From assembly GCF_013822155.1 (NCBI RefSeq), contig NZ_PNJW01000012.1:1-64000 (forward strand): a DNA stretch of 64,000 nt, read 5' to 3'. Within the stretch, counting starts at the first letter, position 1. The number at the start of each line of letters is the position of its first letter. Both the position numbers and the translations under genes were made by a program. Positions 48,433 to 58,862 of the stretch are shown here, piece after piece. The notes under the pieces were generated by a model. It saw only the letters and a program-made list of their open reading frames with translations, was not told the DNA's origin and did not search any database. The stretch comes from Flavobacterium sp. (lineage in GTDB: Bacteria; Bacteroidota; Bacteroidia; Flavobacteriales; Flavobacteriaceae).

Positions 48433-49440
48433 TTATTTTTTCAAAAGCTGTCCGCTGATATTGCCTGCCACTGACCCTGTACCAGCACCTGCAAGATTTC
48501 CTGCTTTTTGAGCCGATTGGTTCACGTTGCGGTTATAATTACCCATACCTCCGGCCTGAATAACCCAACCTGTTACAGTCGGTATCGTGAAGTAGCCAAT
48601 AATTCCAATAATCATGAAAATAATATACACGGTGTTCGAGGTATCGGGAATAAATGCCGGATCTGACAAGCTCTCAATATCATTTTCCAGAATGAGTGAT
48701 TGTATCTTGGCAAGCATAGAACTGAACAGGTCAGCTACCGGAAGCCATAAATACACACTAATGTATCGGGTGAGCCACTGGGTAAGCGTGGATTGAAAGC
48801 CATCCCATACCGAGATTGCAAAGGCAATCGGCCCCAAAATGGACAGGACTATCAGAAAGAATGTCCGTATTGTATCTATAACGAGTGCTGCTGCCTGAAA
48901 AAGTACCTCCAGTAATTCCCTAAAAGAATCTCGGACACTTTTTTCCATATTATACATTGTCCTCTCGATATACATTCCCGACATCGTTGCAAGGTCTGAA
49001 GGCGACCAGCCCAATTCTTCAAGCTTTTTGTCAAATTCCTCGTTTGATACGAGATAAGCTGTTTCAGGATTACGGAGCATGGCTTCCCTTTCCAATTGGT
49101 CTTTCTGTTGTTGCAATGCATGCAGGTCAAGCACCTGACCCTCCAATATATTATGCGTACCGGTTACTACAGGGCTCAATACAGCATTAATAGTTCCCAA
49201 TACAATGGTAGGAAAGAACATAATGCACAAGCCCAAAGCAAAAGGTCTTAAAAGCGGATATACATCAATCGGTTCCGCACGGCTGAGTGCCTGCCAGACT
49301 TTAAGAGCAATATAAAACAAGGCACCTAATCCCGCAACACCCTTCGCTACAACAGCCATCTCCGCTGAAAGCGGAAGCATTTCGTCATATAATGAGCGTA
49401 ATACCTCATGAAGATTGTTAAATTCGACAGCTAAAATCAT
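48433..49440 (-). CDS. traJ: Conjugative transposon protein TraJ
   Basis: Multi-TM; 'LHEVLRSLYDEMLPLSAEMAVVAKGVAGLGALFYIALKVWQALSRAEPIDVYPLLRPFALGLCIMFFPTIVLG'. Confidence 0.9.
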   Translation of the reverse strand: MILAVEFNNLHEVLRSLYDEMLPLSAEMAVVAKGVAGLGALFYIALKVWQALSRAEPIDVYPLLRPFALGLCIMFFPTIVLGTINAVLSPVVTGTHNILEGQVLDLHALQQQKDQLEREAMLRNPETAYLVSNEEFDKKLEELGWSPSDLATMSGMYIERTMYNMEKSVRDSFRELLEVLFQAAALVIDTIRTFFLIVLSILGPIAFAISVWDGFQSTLTQWLTRYISVYLWLPVADLFSSMLAKIQSLILENDIESLSDPAFIPDTSNTVYIIFMIIGIIGYFTIPTVTGWVIQAGGMGNYNRNVNQSAQKAGNLAGAGTGSVAGNISGQLLKK

Positions 49441-49443
49441 ACT

Positions 49444-50076
49444 TTACCAGTATTTTTGATTGGCAGTTCCATAAAGTTGCAAGACACGTTGGCTGTCATT
49501 TTGTTTTTTGGCTCTTAAAAAACTTATGGAAATATTCTTGTTAGTATAGTATCGTACCAGATTATGGTAGTCTTTGACTTCTTTATATACCCTGTCGATA
49601 ATATCCATTCGCTCCTTATCATTCAGTGACAAACTTGAAGCATTTATAATCTGCTTCAGTTCTTTAAGCAGTTCTGTACTTTCATTTAAAAGCTGTGAAT
49701 ACCCATTGGCAATTGCAGCGAGCTCCTGCGGTGCGAAATTGGGATCGTTCATCATCTTTCCAAAGTTTGTCACGTAGATTTCTGATATATCACCTACCAT
49801 TAGTACTGTCTGTTGCACCTTACGTGCGTCTTTTACCAGATTGTTGACAGCTTTCAGGGCATCATAGTACTGTTTCCCTTGATTATACACTTTTTCAACT
49901 TCCTTGAAGTTTTTGATCACATTGGTAACTGTGGAAGAAGTCTGAACGATTTCCTGTGCACTGTTCACAATACTCTGTGCCAAATTGGTAGGATCGGTCA
50001 CTACCCATTGGGCTTTTGCGGACGGTGTCGCAACTAACATCAGTACTGCACACACCATGAACATTAATTTTTTCAT
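49444..50076 (-). CDS. traI: TraI-like protein (DUF4141)
   Basis: 'AQWVVTDPTNLAQSIVNSAQEIVQTSSTVTNVIKNFKEVEKVYNQGKQYYDALKAVNNLVKDARKVQ'. Confidence 0.85.
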   Translation of the reverse strand: MKKLMFMVCAVLMLVATPSAKAQWVVTDPTNLAQSIVNSAQEIVQTSSTVTNVIKNFKEVEKVYNQGKQYYDALKAVNNLVKDARKVQQTVLMVGDISEIYVTNFGKMMNDPNFAPQELAAIANGYSQLLNESTELLKELKQIINASSLSLNDKERMDIIDRVYKEVKDYHNLVRYYTNKNISISFLRAKKQNDSQRVLQLYGTANQKYW

Positions 50077-50095
50077 TGTTTTAAAAATTTAAGGA

Positions 50096-52603
50096 TTAAT
50101 AATTAGTTATATTTTCTCTTCTTTGGGAAGCAATACGTTTGATTGCCAATTCTACATTTCCGTTCAGGCTTTGCGCGAGCTGCATCACTTCCATCTTTTC
50201 TGTTTCTTCGGTAGTATAAGCGAGATACTCTTCGAGTGAAACTTCAGTGGCATAGACCGCCGAGTGCGTTCCACCCAAGCCTATCCATACCTCTTTGTAA
50301 AGTCGTGAGGGATCATTGTTCATGTTGATAGATAATACCTGTGCTTTTTCCTTGTCGGTCAATCCGAGCATTGCCTGAATGTCATCGAATTTGTTCATGT
50401 ACTTGCGTTGGTCGAGCAAGATTTTGCAATCTGAATTATTGATAATGCTCTCCTTGACAATGGGCGACTGGATTATGTCGTCAACTTCCTGAGTTACGAC
50501 AATAGCTTCTCCGAAAAATTTCCTCACCGTTTTAAATAAATACTTGATGTACTCCGCCATTCCTTCTTTTGCAATGGCTTTCCACGCCTCTTCAATTAGA
50601 ATCAGTTTACGAATGCCTTTGAGCCTTCGCATTTTGTTTATAAAAACCTCCATGATGATGATTGTTACTATTGGGAACAAAATTTTATGATCCTTAATAG
50701 CATCAATTTCAAACACTATAAAACGTTTGGATAGCAAGTCTAACTGCTTATCAGAATTGAGTAGGTAATCATATTCACCACCTTTGTAGTAAGGTTCCAA
50801 AACATTCAGAAAATTGGAGATATCAAAATCTTTTTCCCTAACTTGTTTTTCTTCCAATACCTTACGGTAATCGCCTTTTACATACTCATAGAAACTATTA
50901 AATGATGGATAGGAATCATCTTTTTTAATACGCTCGATATAACCACTCACGGCATTGGAAAGAGCAACCTCTTCTGAACGGGTTGGCGGTTCATCATCAC
51001 GTTTCCAAAGTGTCAGTATCAAAGTCTTGATACTCTCTCTTTTTTCAATATCAAAGACACCATCATCAGTATAGAATGGATTAAAAGCAATAGGATTGTC
51101 TTCCGTATATGTAAAGTAAACACCGTCTTCTCCTTTGGTCTTTCCTTTGATTAGTTCGCATAAACCTTGATAACTGTTTCCAGTATCAACTAATAGTACG
51201 TGAGCACCCTGTTCATAATATTGTCTAACCATATGATTAGTGAAGAACGATTTTCCCGAACCTGACGGACCCAAAATAAATTTGTTCCGGTTCGTAATAA
51301 TCCCACGCTTCATAGGTAAATCCGATATATCCAAATGAATAGGCTTTCCAGTTAGTCGGTCTGCCATTTTAATTCCGAATGGTGATGGCGAATTCTGGTA
51401 ATTTGTTTCTTCGGTAAAGAAGCACAAAGCCGGTTCAATAAATGTGTAAAAGCTTTCTTCACTTGGAAAATCCGCAGCATTACCTGGGATGCCCGCCCAA
51501 TAAAGCGTTGCCACATCAGTAGTGTTGTGTCTGGGTTTACACTCCATCAATGCCAAAGCACTGCCAGTATTGTTCTTTAATTGCTTCAACTCATTTGGAT
51601 CATCCGACCATGCCATTACATTAAAATGGGCACGGATAGAAGAAAGCCCGAAGGATTGTGCTTCGTTCAAATACCGTTCAATCCACTCTTTATTTATCTG
51701 ATTACTTCGGCTGTAGCGTGCCAACGAATGCATGTTCCTTGCTGACTTTTCAAATTTTCTAAGGTTTTCATCACTATTATCAATAAATAGGTACTGGTTA
51801 TATATGTGATTACAACTCAATAGCAAACCTACAGGAGCAGCAAACGATAAACGGCAGTCACTTCGGTCGGTGGAAAGTTTTTCATAACGATTATCTGCTG
51901 ACACTGTTGCTGGCAAATCATCCGTATCGGACAAGGTGTGCAGGCATAATCTTTTATTCCCTATGCGCAATTCTTCAGCACTTAGAGCAATATCCTCCAT
52001 CGGACTGTTCGCTTCTTTGGAAAGGGTAAGATATTGTTCCAGCAGCCCCTGCCTTTCATCATTCCCTATAATATCTTCTTCAGTCAGGCGAACAATCTCT
52101 ACAAATCCAGAATCATTCATAATTCGTTCAAACTGTGCTACGGCTTCCATGAAACGTTGAATTACTTCTTTATCCCTGACTTCTTTCGGAATTAAAGTTC
52201 CTTTGCAAAGGGATGAAAAATTGCTCTGCATCCGCATACGCTCTTTGGAAGTTTTGGTCAGAAACAGGTAGCAATAATGGTTCAAAAATGGTCGCTCGTT
52301 GAAATGGCGTTGATAGGATTTTGCCAAAAAACTCTGGTCTTCCTTTGGCATATCTGGTGCATAACTCTCTTTAAGGTACCAATCCTGTTTATGGATAACC
52401 GTATAGTCTGGCAGGGTTTTGATGGCTTTATACCAAGCGGAATGAATAGCTTCATATTCAGCCGAGGCTACTGTAAACAGTTCTGGTAAATGAACTTTGA
52501 AACAGGCGGTAATATCGGCATCTTTAGAAAGAATGCAATTATTTTCTATAGCCATCAATGGAAACTTATTCTCTAAAGTTGATATTTTGGATGCATTTCT
52601 CAT
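50096..52603 (-). CDS. traG: Conjugation system ATPase TraG (VirB4-like)
   Basis: Walker A 'ILGPSGSGKSFFTNHMV', 'LILIEEAWKAIAKEGMAEYIKYLFKTVRKFFGEAIVVTQEVDDI'. Confidence 0.93.
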   Translation of the reverse strand: MRNASKISTLENKFPLMAIENNCILSKDADITACFKVHLPELFTVASAEYEAIHSAWYKAIKTLPDYTVIHKQDWYLKESYAPDMPKEDQSFLAKSYQRHFNERPFLNHYCYLFLTKTSKERMRMQSNFSSLCKGTLIPKEVRDKEVIQRFMEAVAQFERIMNDSGFVEIVRLTEEDIIGNDERQGLLEQYLTLSKEANSPMEDIALSAEELRIGNKRLCLHTLSDTDDLPATVSADNRYEKLSTDRSDCRLSFAAPVGLLLSCNHIYNQYLFIDNSDENLRKFEKSARNMHSLARYSRSNQINKEWIERYLNEAQSFGLSSIRAHFNVMAWSDDPNELKQLKNNTGSALALMECKPRHNTTDVATLYWAGIPGNAADFPSEESFYTFIEPALCFFTEETNYQNSPSPFGIKMADRLTGKPIHLDISDLPMKRGIITNRNKFILGPSGSGKSFFTNHMVRQYYEQGAHVLLVDTGNSYQGLCELIKGKTKGEDGVYFTYTEDNPIAFNPFYTDDGVFDIEKRESIKTLILTLWKRDDEPPTRSEEVALSNAVSGYIERIKKDDSYPSFNSFYEYVKGDYRKVLEEKQVREKDFDISNFLNVLEPYYKGGEYDYLLNSDKQLDLLSKRFIVFEIDAIKDHKILFPIVTIIIMEVFINKMRRLKGIRKLILIEEAWKAIAKEGMAEYIKYLFKTVRKFFGEAIVVTQEVDDIIQSPIVKESIINNSDCKILLDQRKYMNKFDDIQAMLGLTDKEKAQVLSINMNNDPSRLYKEVWIGLGGTHSAVYATEVSLEEYLAYTTEETEKMEVMQLAQSLNGNVELAIKRIASQRRENITNY

Positions 52604-52929
52604 TACCTATTGTTTTTTGAAAGTTGAACATACCGACGAATAGATTTTCGACAGAGGATGTACTGAGGATGCCTTTTCTTAGCACCAATTTTCATTAATC
52701 CGTGTTCGCCATATTTTTTATTTAGAGAAAATGTCTGCCAGATGATTAGTGACCCTCCACCGGCTCCTAGAAATAGGCAGATGTACGAATTCACTCCTGC
52801 CATATACAGAATCATTATCAAAATGAGAATACCCAAAAGCCCTCCTGCAAAAATGAAGAGATACTGAGATTTAAGCCCCTTAAATTCAACTGTCCTTCCG
52901 ATTCCTTTATTAATGTTGTAGCTCACCAT
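52603..52929 (-). CDS. traF: TraF-like protein (DUF4133)
   Basis: 'YNINKGIGRTVEFKGLKSQYLFIFAGGLLGILIL'; start at 52929 (MVSYNINKG) preferred over the track start. Confidence 0.85.
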   Translation of the reverse strand: MVSYNINKGIGRTVEFKGLKSQYLFIFAGGLLGILILIMILYMAGVNSYICLFLGAGGGSLIIWQTFSLNKKYGEHGLMKIGAKKRHPQYILCRKSIRRYVQLSKNNR

Positions 52930-52943
52930 ATTTATCACCACGA

Positions 52944-53300
52944 TTAAAGGAAAAAAGCTTGTAGTATCGTAGCTGCCACAATTAGGAATATACATGCTCC
53001 AAACCAGCTAGCTGCTGTTTTTGATGTATCAGGATCACCACTGCTAAATTTGTTATATACCTTGACGCCTCCAATAAGCCCTACCACAGCACCTATGGCA
53101 TAGATAAGCTGTACTGCCGGTGCGAAATAGGAAGTGACCATTTGCGTTGCCTCATTAATACCGGCTACGCCGTTACCTTGTGCAAAGGTTTCCGATACTA
53201 TCAGAAGTACTACTCCTAACAACAGAACCTTTTTTGTTTGTTTTTTCATAATTAAAACACATTTAATTGTTATTTTTTTCCACACTTTGCGAACTTTCAC
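52944..53300 (-). CDS. traE: TraE-like protein (DUF4134)
   Basis: 'GVAGINEATQMVTSYFAPAVQLIYAIGAVVGLIGGVKVYNKFSSGDPDTSKTAASWFGACIFLIVAATILQAFFL'; start possibly 53249. Confidence 0.9.
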   Translation of the reverse strand: MKVRKVWKKITIKCVLIMKKQTKKVLLLGVVLLIVSETFAQGNGVAGINEATQMVTSYFAPAVQLIYAIGAVVGLIGGVKVYNKFSSGDPDTSKTAASWFGACIFLIVAATILQAFFL

Positions 53301-53503
53301 TGCAAAGGTGTTGCGGAAATTAAAGCATTATAACAAATTGGCAGTGATAGGAATTATTTGGTAGTAAGTGGCCTACCTTAATAAGAATTATTTTATATTA
53401 GTAGCATTAAAGTAGCAATGATATAATTTTAAATAGTATGTCAGTGAAATACATAATTCTCGTCAAATCTGAACGTTCAATCTAAAAAAAAGGTTTTAAA
53501 ACA

Positions 53504-55345
53504 ATGCAAATACACTATATCTGGATAAAAGAATTCAATGCCATTAAAGAATCAGGAGTAAACCTATCTTCGAAATTCCTAATCCATCTGGAAAAGAAAG
53601 ATGGCTTTTTTTTACTGATTATCAGGCACAATCCTGACTACATAAGTAATTTCTTCCAGGAGGAAAATGTGACCGATGTCTGTGCAATTATTGGAAAAAA
53701 TGGAACAGGAAAGTCCAGTGTGCTTAAATATATTAAGGATAATATGCCTGACGGATTAAGCACTAGGATAGAAAATGATATCATTCTCTATTCAGTTGAT
53801 GAAAAGTATTATATATCTTATCCTGAATTAGTAAAACTTGAGTTAGAAAATAATACAGATGTTGGTTTTAAAATGCAGAAATATACCAAAATCCGTTCTT
53901 CCTCCGGATTAGGTCATGCCGACTACATTTATTACAACTACCTTCTGGATTATAATGAAGACTACACCAACTGGCATGGGTTACAAAATATTTCTACCAC
54001 CTCTCTATTACTAAAAGAACGCAAAAGGATATTGGAAGAAATGCAGTCTGTGGAATTTAAGAAGGGACTGCTGATCCGTACAAGTGACCTGCAGCATCTG
54101 CATATGATGGAAGTTTACCAAGCAGTAATTTTTATCAATAATACAGGGGAAGAGTTACCTTTTTCAAAACCAAAATCACTGCATTTGATGCTCGATAGTA
54201 AAGAGGACGATTATTTTTTTGGAGATACAGAAAAATATCAGGATGTAGTTGACCTCATAAAATATCTGGAGAGCATAATTCCTCAATACAGCAGTCCGGA
54301 AGAAACTTTTATAGGTAACTTATGGTACTCCGTATTTATCAATTTCCTTATAACAGAAAGAAAATACAGTGTAAGCAATCCCTATCAGCATGTAATCACT
54401 CGGGAAGAAAATGAAAACAGAGACCGTTTTATAGAGCGTTTTTTTACCAGTATGAATGGCGTAACATTTCCCCATACTTCAAATGGTGAAATATATGATG
54501 TTGGTATTCCGAAATTAGATAATTTATCAATACTGGTTCCTGCCTTTATTGCATTGGCCTCTAGATTAATTCAAAGTAATACGATAAGGATAAAAAATGA
54601 AGGCGAAGCTTTTTTTCACTTCAATACTGGTTCTGAAAACGAATTTAAAGAATTCCAGAATTTATATGTTAAGATAAAAGGGATTACCTCATTTATCCAA
54701 TTCAGGTGGCATTCATTAAGTTCGGGTGAACAGTCTTATTTATCCTTAATGTCAAGATTTTACTCATTGGTTCATGAAGAATCGGTTCGTCTGCAAAACA
54801 GATTGATTATTTTGATTGACGAAGGAGATGCTGGTTACCATCCAGAATGGCAGAGACTGTTTTTTAAAAATACGATCCGGTTTTTAAGTTCACTGTTTCA
54901 TAACCACAGCATACAGCTTATTTTCACATCAAATACTCCCTTCCTTACATCTGACCTGCCTAAGTCAAATATACTATTTGTGCAGAAATCAGAAGACGGA
55001 ACACCTTACTTTCTTGACAAACAGAATCATAACTCAAATACATTTGCTGCCAATATCCATACGCTCTTTTCAGATTCTTTTTATATGGATGGAATGCTGA
55101 TCGGAGAATATGCAAAAGATAAGATAAATGAAATCATAAAATACCTAAATGACCAAACTGTAAAAGTAAGCAATGACAGCTATAAGAAAATTATTGACAG
55201 CATTGGAGAACCTGTACTGCGTAAAAAACTGCAGGACATGTGGTTTGAAAAATTCGGGCTGCAGGAAAAATTAGAAGTACTAAGAAAACAAGTTGCAGAA
55301 GTAGAACAGAAAATTAAAGATAATAATGATAAAAGTTCCCTTTAG
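53504..55345 (+). CDS. AAA/OLD-like ATPase, Septu PtuA-like
   Basis: Walker A 'IIGKNGTGKSS', signature 'LSSGEQSYLSLMSRF', Walker B 'IILIDEGDAGYHPEWQR', 'LIFTSNTPFLTSDLP'. Confidence 0.75.
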   Translation: MQIHYIWIKEFNAIKESGVNLSSKFLIHLEKKDGFFLLIIRHNPDYISNFFQEENVTDVCAIIGKNGTGKSSVLKYIKDNMPDGLSTRIENDIILYSVDEKYYISYPELVKLELENNTDVGFKMQKYTKIRSSSGLGHADYIYYNYLLDYNEDYTNWHGLQNISTTSLLLKERKRILEEMQSVEFKKGLLIRTSDLQHLHMMEVYQAVIFINNTGEELPFSKPKSLHLMLDSKEDDYFFGDTEKYQDVVDLIKYLESIIPQYSSPEETFIGNLWYSVFINFLITERKYSVSNPYQHVITREENENRDRFIERFFTSMNGVTFPHTSNGEIYDVGIPKLDNLSILVPAFIALASRLIQSNTIRIKNEGEAFFHFNTGSENEFKEFQNLYVKIKGITSFIQFRWHSLSSGEQSYLSLMSRFYSLVHEESVRLQNRLIILIDEGDAGYHPEWQRLFFKNTIRFLSSLFHNHSIQLIFTSNTPFLTSDLPKSNILFVQKSEDGTPYFLDKQNHNSNTFAANIHTLFSDSFYMDGMLIGEYAKDKINEIIKYLNDQTVKVSNDSYKKIIDSIGEPVLRKKLQDMWFEKFGLQEKLEVLRKQVAEVEQKIKDNNDKSSL

Positions 55346-56360
55346 CTTATCCGAACTTGACAGAATGGCAATCACCTTCTATAAAGATTTGGAGAAAGAG
55401 TTTAATATTAAAAGCGATTTGCAGAATTGGCCAAATGATGAGCTAAAGCCTGTAATGGATTATTTGGCACAACGTCTAGAAACCATCATCTGCGGGAGGC
55501 CCCATGAACTGGAATCAGAAATGCAGTCATTAAAAAATCTTGTTGACACCGCAAAACAAAATTATAAAAGCAATAACCCGAAGAATTCTAAAGGGAAAGA
55601 TATTACGGATGCTGATTTACATTCGTGGTTTAAAGGTAAAATTTTCAGGGTTTTTGATTATGACAGCAGCAAAGATTCTTTTACAACAAAAGATTCGGGA
55701 AGATTGGCATATAGGCACGCGAAGAGACTTGATATGAATACATGTCCTTATTGTAACGCAAATTTCACTTTCACCGTAAGAAATAAAAGACTGAAATCCC
55801 GACCACAGTTTGATCATTTCTATAATAAAGGCAGGCATCCTTATCTATCGCTCTCCTTTTACAATTTGATCCCCAGCTGTGCCCTTTGTAATTCGGGAGC
55901 TTTAAAAGGACAGAAAGAATTTTCAATGGCAGAAAACAGTCATCCCTTTATAGAATCAGTAGAAAACATCTATCAATTCAGGACAAAAATCAGTGCTGTA
56001 GATTTTCTTGTTTCGGCTGGCAGTTTTGAATTAAAAATGGTTTTATGCGAAAAAGTTAAATTTAGAGATCCTGTTTCTATCAAGGCGCGAAATAACATGG
56101 AAGTCTTCGCCTTGAACGATCGTTACAAATATCACAAAGACATAGCAGAAAGTGTTATCAAGAATTCACATATCTATTGTAACACCGCTATTGGTGACCT
56201 ATACAAAACATTCAAAGTAGATGGAAAAAGTATCTTTAATTCTGAACTTGAAATAAAGGAACTGATCGTGGGCAATTATTTACGCATCGCAGATTCACAT
56301 AAGCGGATACATACAAAACTGGTAAGGGATATAGCTGAAGAGTTTGGGCTTGTAATTTAG
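55326..56360 (+). CDS. HNH endonuclease, Septu PtuB-like
   Basis: 'CPYCNANFTF...PQFDHFYNKGRHPYLSLSFYNLIPSCALCNSGALKG'; overlaps ATPase gene by 20 nt. Confidence 0.75.
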   Translation: MIKVPFSLSELDRMAITFYKDLEKEFNIKSDLQNWPNDELKPVMDYLAQRLETIICGRPHELESEMQSLKNLVDTAKQNYKSNNPKNSKGKDITDADLHSWFKGKIFRVFDYDSSKDSFTTKDSGRLAYRHAKRLDMNTCPYCNANFTFTVRNKRLKSRPQFDHFYNKGRHPYLSLSFYNLIPSCALCNSGALKGQKEFSMAENSHPFIESVENIYQFRTKISAVDFLVSAGSFELKMVLCEKVKFRDPVSIKARNNMEVFALNDRYKYHKDIAESVIKNSHIYCNTAIGDLYKTFKVDGKSIFNSELEIKELIVGNYLRIADSHKRIHTKLVRDIAEEFGLVI

Positions 56361-56385
56361 ATTTTAGCAAAAAATATTGAGAAGT

Positions 56386-57021
56386 CTACACAAACTTCCC
56401 AATATCAAAATCCTTCAAATCATTTTTCCGCAAATTGGAAGAACTGGCATCTGTTTCAGAAGAAAAGCTACTGTCCAATAGCTCAGCTATTTTATGTGAA
56501 GCACTTTCAATGGAATTTTCTAATAGACTGAATAATTCGGTCCCCTGTATTTTCTGAACAATATCTACCGCTGTTTCCTTCTGAGATGGCTCCAATTGTT
56601 CTTTTTGCAGCAGCATCCCCACGGAACTTAGTTCTTCAAAGGTAACCCCTTGAGCAAAACCGTCATCCCCACTAGATATTCCATACCTGTTCCATTCTTC
56701 TTCCTCTTCTTCAAAATCAGGCATATTGCTGAAAATAACATCCAGCTCTTCCTTGCGGATCTGAATACTTACGTTTTCATTTTCGTCGTATTCAATGTCT
56801 AAATTATTAAGATTTAGCTCTGCTTCTTGAATTTGGTCTTCAGTGGCGTTTTTTGGCACTAAAAGACTTCTTACTTGTTTGGACTGTCCCATAATATCAG
56901 GCAGGTTCGCGTTAGGCTTTTCCTGCACTGGCTTCTGCCCTTTCCTTTTATGGATAACAATATTATCTTGTGCCAATAAGGCAATAACCACCAACAGGCA
57001 TATCACAATTACGATTTCCAT
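56386..57021 (-). CDS. traD: Conjugal transfer protein TraD
   Basis: N-term TM, 'DIMGQSKQVRSLLVPKNAT', acidic middle, position in tra operon. Confidence 0.75.
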   Translation of the reverse strand: MEIVIVICLLVVIALLAQDNIVIHKRKGQKPVQEKPNANLPDIMGQSKQVRSLLVPKNATEDQIQEAELNLNNLDIEYDENENVSIQIRKEELDVIFSNMPDFEEEEEEWNRYGISSGDDGFAQGVTFEELSSVGMLLQKEQLEPSQKETAVDIVQKIQGTELFSLLENSIESASHKIAELLDSSFSSETDASSSNLRKNDLKDFDIGKFV

Positions 57022-57024
57022 AAT

Positions 57025-57447
57025 TTATAAAATGGGTTTATATTTTTCGTTAAAACTCTTGGTAATCTGCTCCCCAAATTCCTGAAAGTGGTAATCCAAC
57101 AAATTATCTAAATAAGCATAGATGGTTATTTTGTCTTCGCCTATTACCTGTACAATCCTTGAAAGCTTTTCGTGAAAATCAGGTCGAATATAAACTGTTT
57201 TACCATCACGAGCATTAGTATCGGGTTTTCTAAAAAAGATGATTTCGTACTTAGCTTCGTTTGTTTTTTTCGCTCTGCTCTTTTCTTTGATTGCAAGCTT
57301 TTCCTTTGGTAATTTTTCCTTTTGCGGTTCTTCGAAGGGTTCTGGAGGAAGTTTTAACCCTTCCTTTTTAATGCCATCGACCATCAAGTTCATCATCAGT
57401 TCCTCGTTAATTTCCGGCGTGGCTTTTTTCTTGTTTTCTTTCTCCAT
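57025..57447 (-). CDS. DUF3408 conjugation-associated protein
   Basis: 'TVYIRPDFHEKLSRIVQVIGEDKITIYAYLDNLLDYHFQEF'. Confidence 0.85.
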   Translation of the reverse strand: MEKENKKKATPEINEELMMNLMVDGIKKEGLKLPPEPFEEPQKEKLPKEKLAIKEKSRAKKTNEAKYEIIFFRKPDTNARDGKTVYIRPDFHEKLSRIVQVIGEDKITIYAYLDNLLDYHFQEFGEQITKSFNEKYKPIL

Positions 57448-57451
57448 AATG

Positions 57452-58219
57452 CTATAATTGAATGATTTTTAAAAATTCTACCATAAACAAGTCTAACTGA
57501 CAAGCTTTCATCAACCGCTCATCGGGAGGCATTACAGTCGATCGGAAAACGGTTTTACTGTCCACTTCGCTTTCTTTACGAAAACGGGTGCTACTTTTGA
57601 TTTGACTCTGCATCAAGCTTAATCCCAACTGCTCTATGAGTTGGTCATAAACATCATATAAAGGAGTACTTTCTCTTCCGTCAACCTGATTCCAAAACAG
57701 ATTAATGGTTTCTATGGAAGTTTCTCCTTTTTTCATAATCACATCCTGTAAGAGCTGTGTAAATATGAGTGTACTTTCCATTACTACACGGTCTGCTGTG
57801 ATGGGAGTAAAAATGTGGCGCATTCCTGACAATGCTTTCAGAATACCTGGCGTATTCACCGTTCCGGGCAGGTCAAAGAATACGGCATCAATGGGTATTG
57901 GAGAAGTGTTTAAAAATTCATGAGCTACTTCCAATACGTTATCCGCTTTATGCTGCATAATTGGATAGGCTTTTTTGTTAATGGTCGTAAATTGTTTATA
58001 CGCTAGCTTTTTCAAAGCCTCATTTTCCATTACCATTGCCAAATCACGGGCTTTCATTTTCATCAGGCTATGTTGCGGGAAATCCGCATCAAATACCGCA
58101 ACATTGTAACCTAAGCGATAGTGCATCGTACTCGCAACAAGCGTTGTAAATGTACTTTTACCGACACCACCCTTTTGAGAAGAAAAGGCGATAAATATTG
58201 TTTTGTGCTTTGCATTCAT
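57452..58219 (-). CDS. ParA/MinD-like ATPase (TraA-like)
   Basis: 'IAFSSQKGGVGKSTFTTLVAS' deviant Walker A. Confidence 0.93.
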   Translation of the reverse strand: MNAKHKTIFIAFSSQKGGVGKSTFTTLVASTMHYRLGYNVAVFDADFPQHSLMKMKARDLAMVMENEALKKLAYKQFTTINKKAYPIMQHKADNVLEVAHEFLNTSPIPIDAVFFDLPGTVNTPGILKALSGMRHIFTPITADRVVMESTLIFTQLLQDVIMKKGETSIETINLFWNQVDGRESTPLYDVYDQLIEQLGLSLMQSQIKSSTRFRKESEVDSKTVFRSTVMPPDERLMKACQLDLFMVEFLKIIQL

Positions 58220-58229
58220 ATTTCTGTTG

Positions 58230-58580
58230 TTTTTAATTATTTATATATCCATTTACTTATGTCCGTATATCCGTAGTTACCTATCTGTGTACTACTGTAT
58301 TTGTTTTTTTCGCTCTGTACCTATTTATATGGTTAGGCAGGTATTTACAATCCAAACTACCTATGTATCTAAATACACGCTTATAGTTGTATGTAGACAG
58401 ATATGTTTGTACCCACAGACCTGCTTACTTATATGAGTGAATGTGTCCGAACTCAACTGCATAATCAGGTATTTCAATAGATCCTTTTCTGCATAGCTGA
58501 TTGCGCACTTATGTTGTTACCTGCATAACTAATTATGTCCTTATATCTATTTGTAAGCACAAAGAAATGCAGGTATTTTT
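58230..58580. repeat. Degenerate iteron-like region upstream of parA
   Basis: TACCTAT at 58278, 58318 and 58358 (exact 40-bp spacing); CAGGTATTT at 58338, 58466 and 58570. Confidence 0.6.
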
Positions 58581-58807
58581 ATGCTTTTACCATAGTGGTA
58601 GTGTTTGGCACTCAAAAGCTGTGTTTGTGCGGATATTGCATTGCAATACTCTCACGAACAGAGCTTTACTTTGTAAATAAATTTTTATTAACGGATTTAT
58701 GCAAAAGCTAGCTGACATATCCTGTATGAAAAGGAACAGCCCGAAGCTGTTTTTCCCTGCTACATTTAATCCGTCCGAAGGGCGGATTTTCCTTTCATCA
58801 GAAAGGA

Positions 58808-58862
58808 GCAAGTTGTGTTTTGAGCTGCTTGGAAAGTATCCCGCAGCTCAAAACAACTTGCC
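58808..58862. promoter_or_regulatory. Putative oriT hairpin upstream of mobA
   Basis: GCAAGTTGTGTTTTGAGCTGC ... GCAGCTCAAAACAACTTGC inverted repeat, ~60 bp before mobA. Confidence 0.55.

Noticed and set aside
53504-56360. Retron (ATPase + HNH are also retron-Ec78-type effectors)
   Set aside because: No reverse transcriptase or msr/msd-like structure is visible next to the pair within the window.
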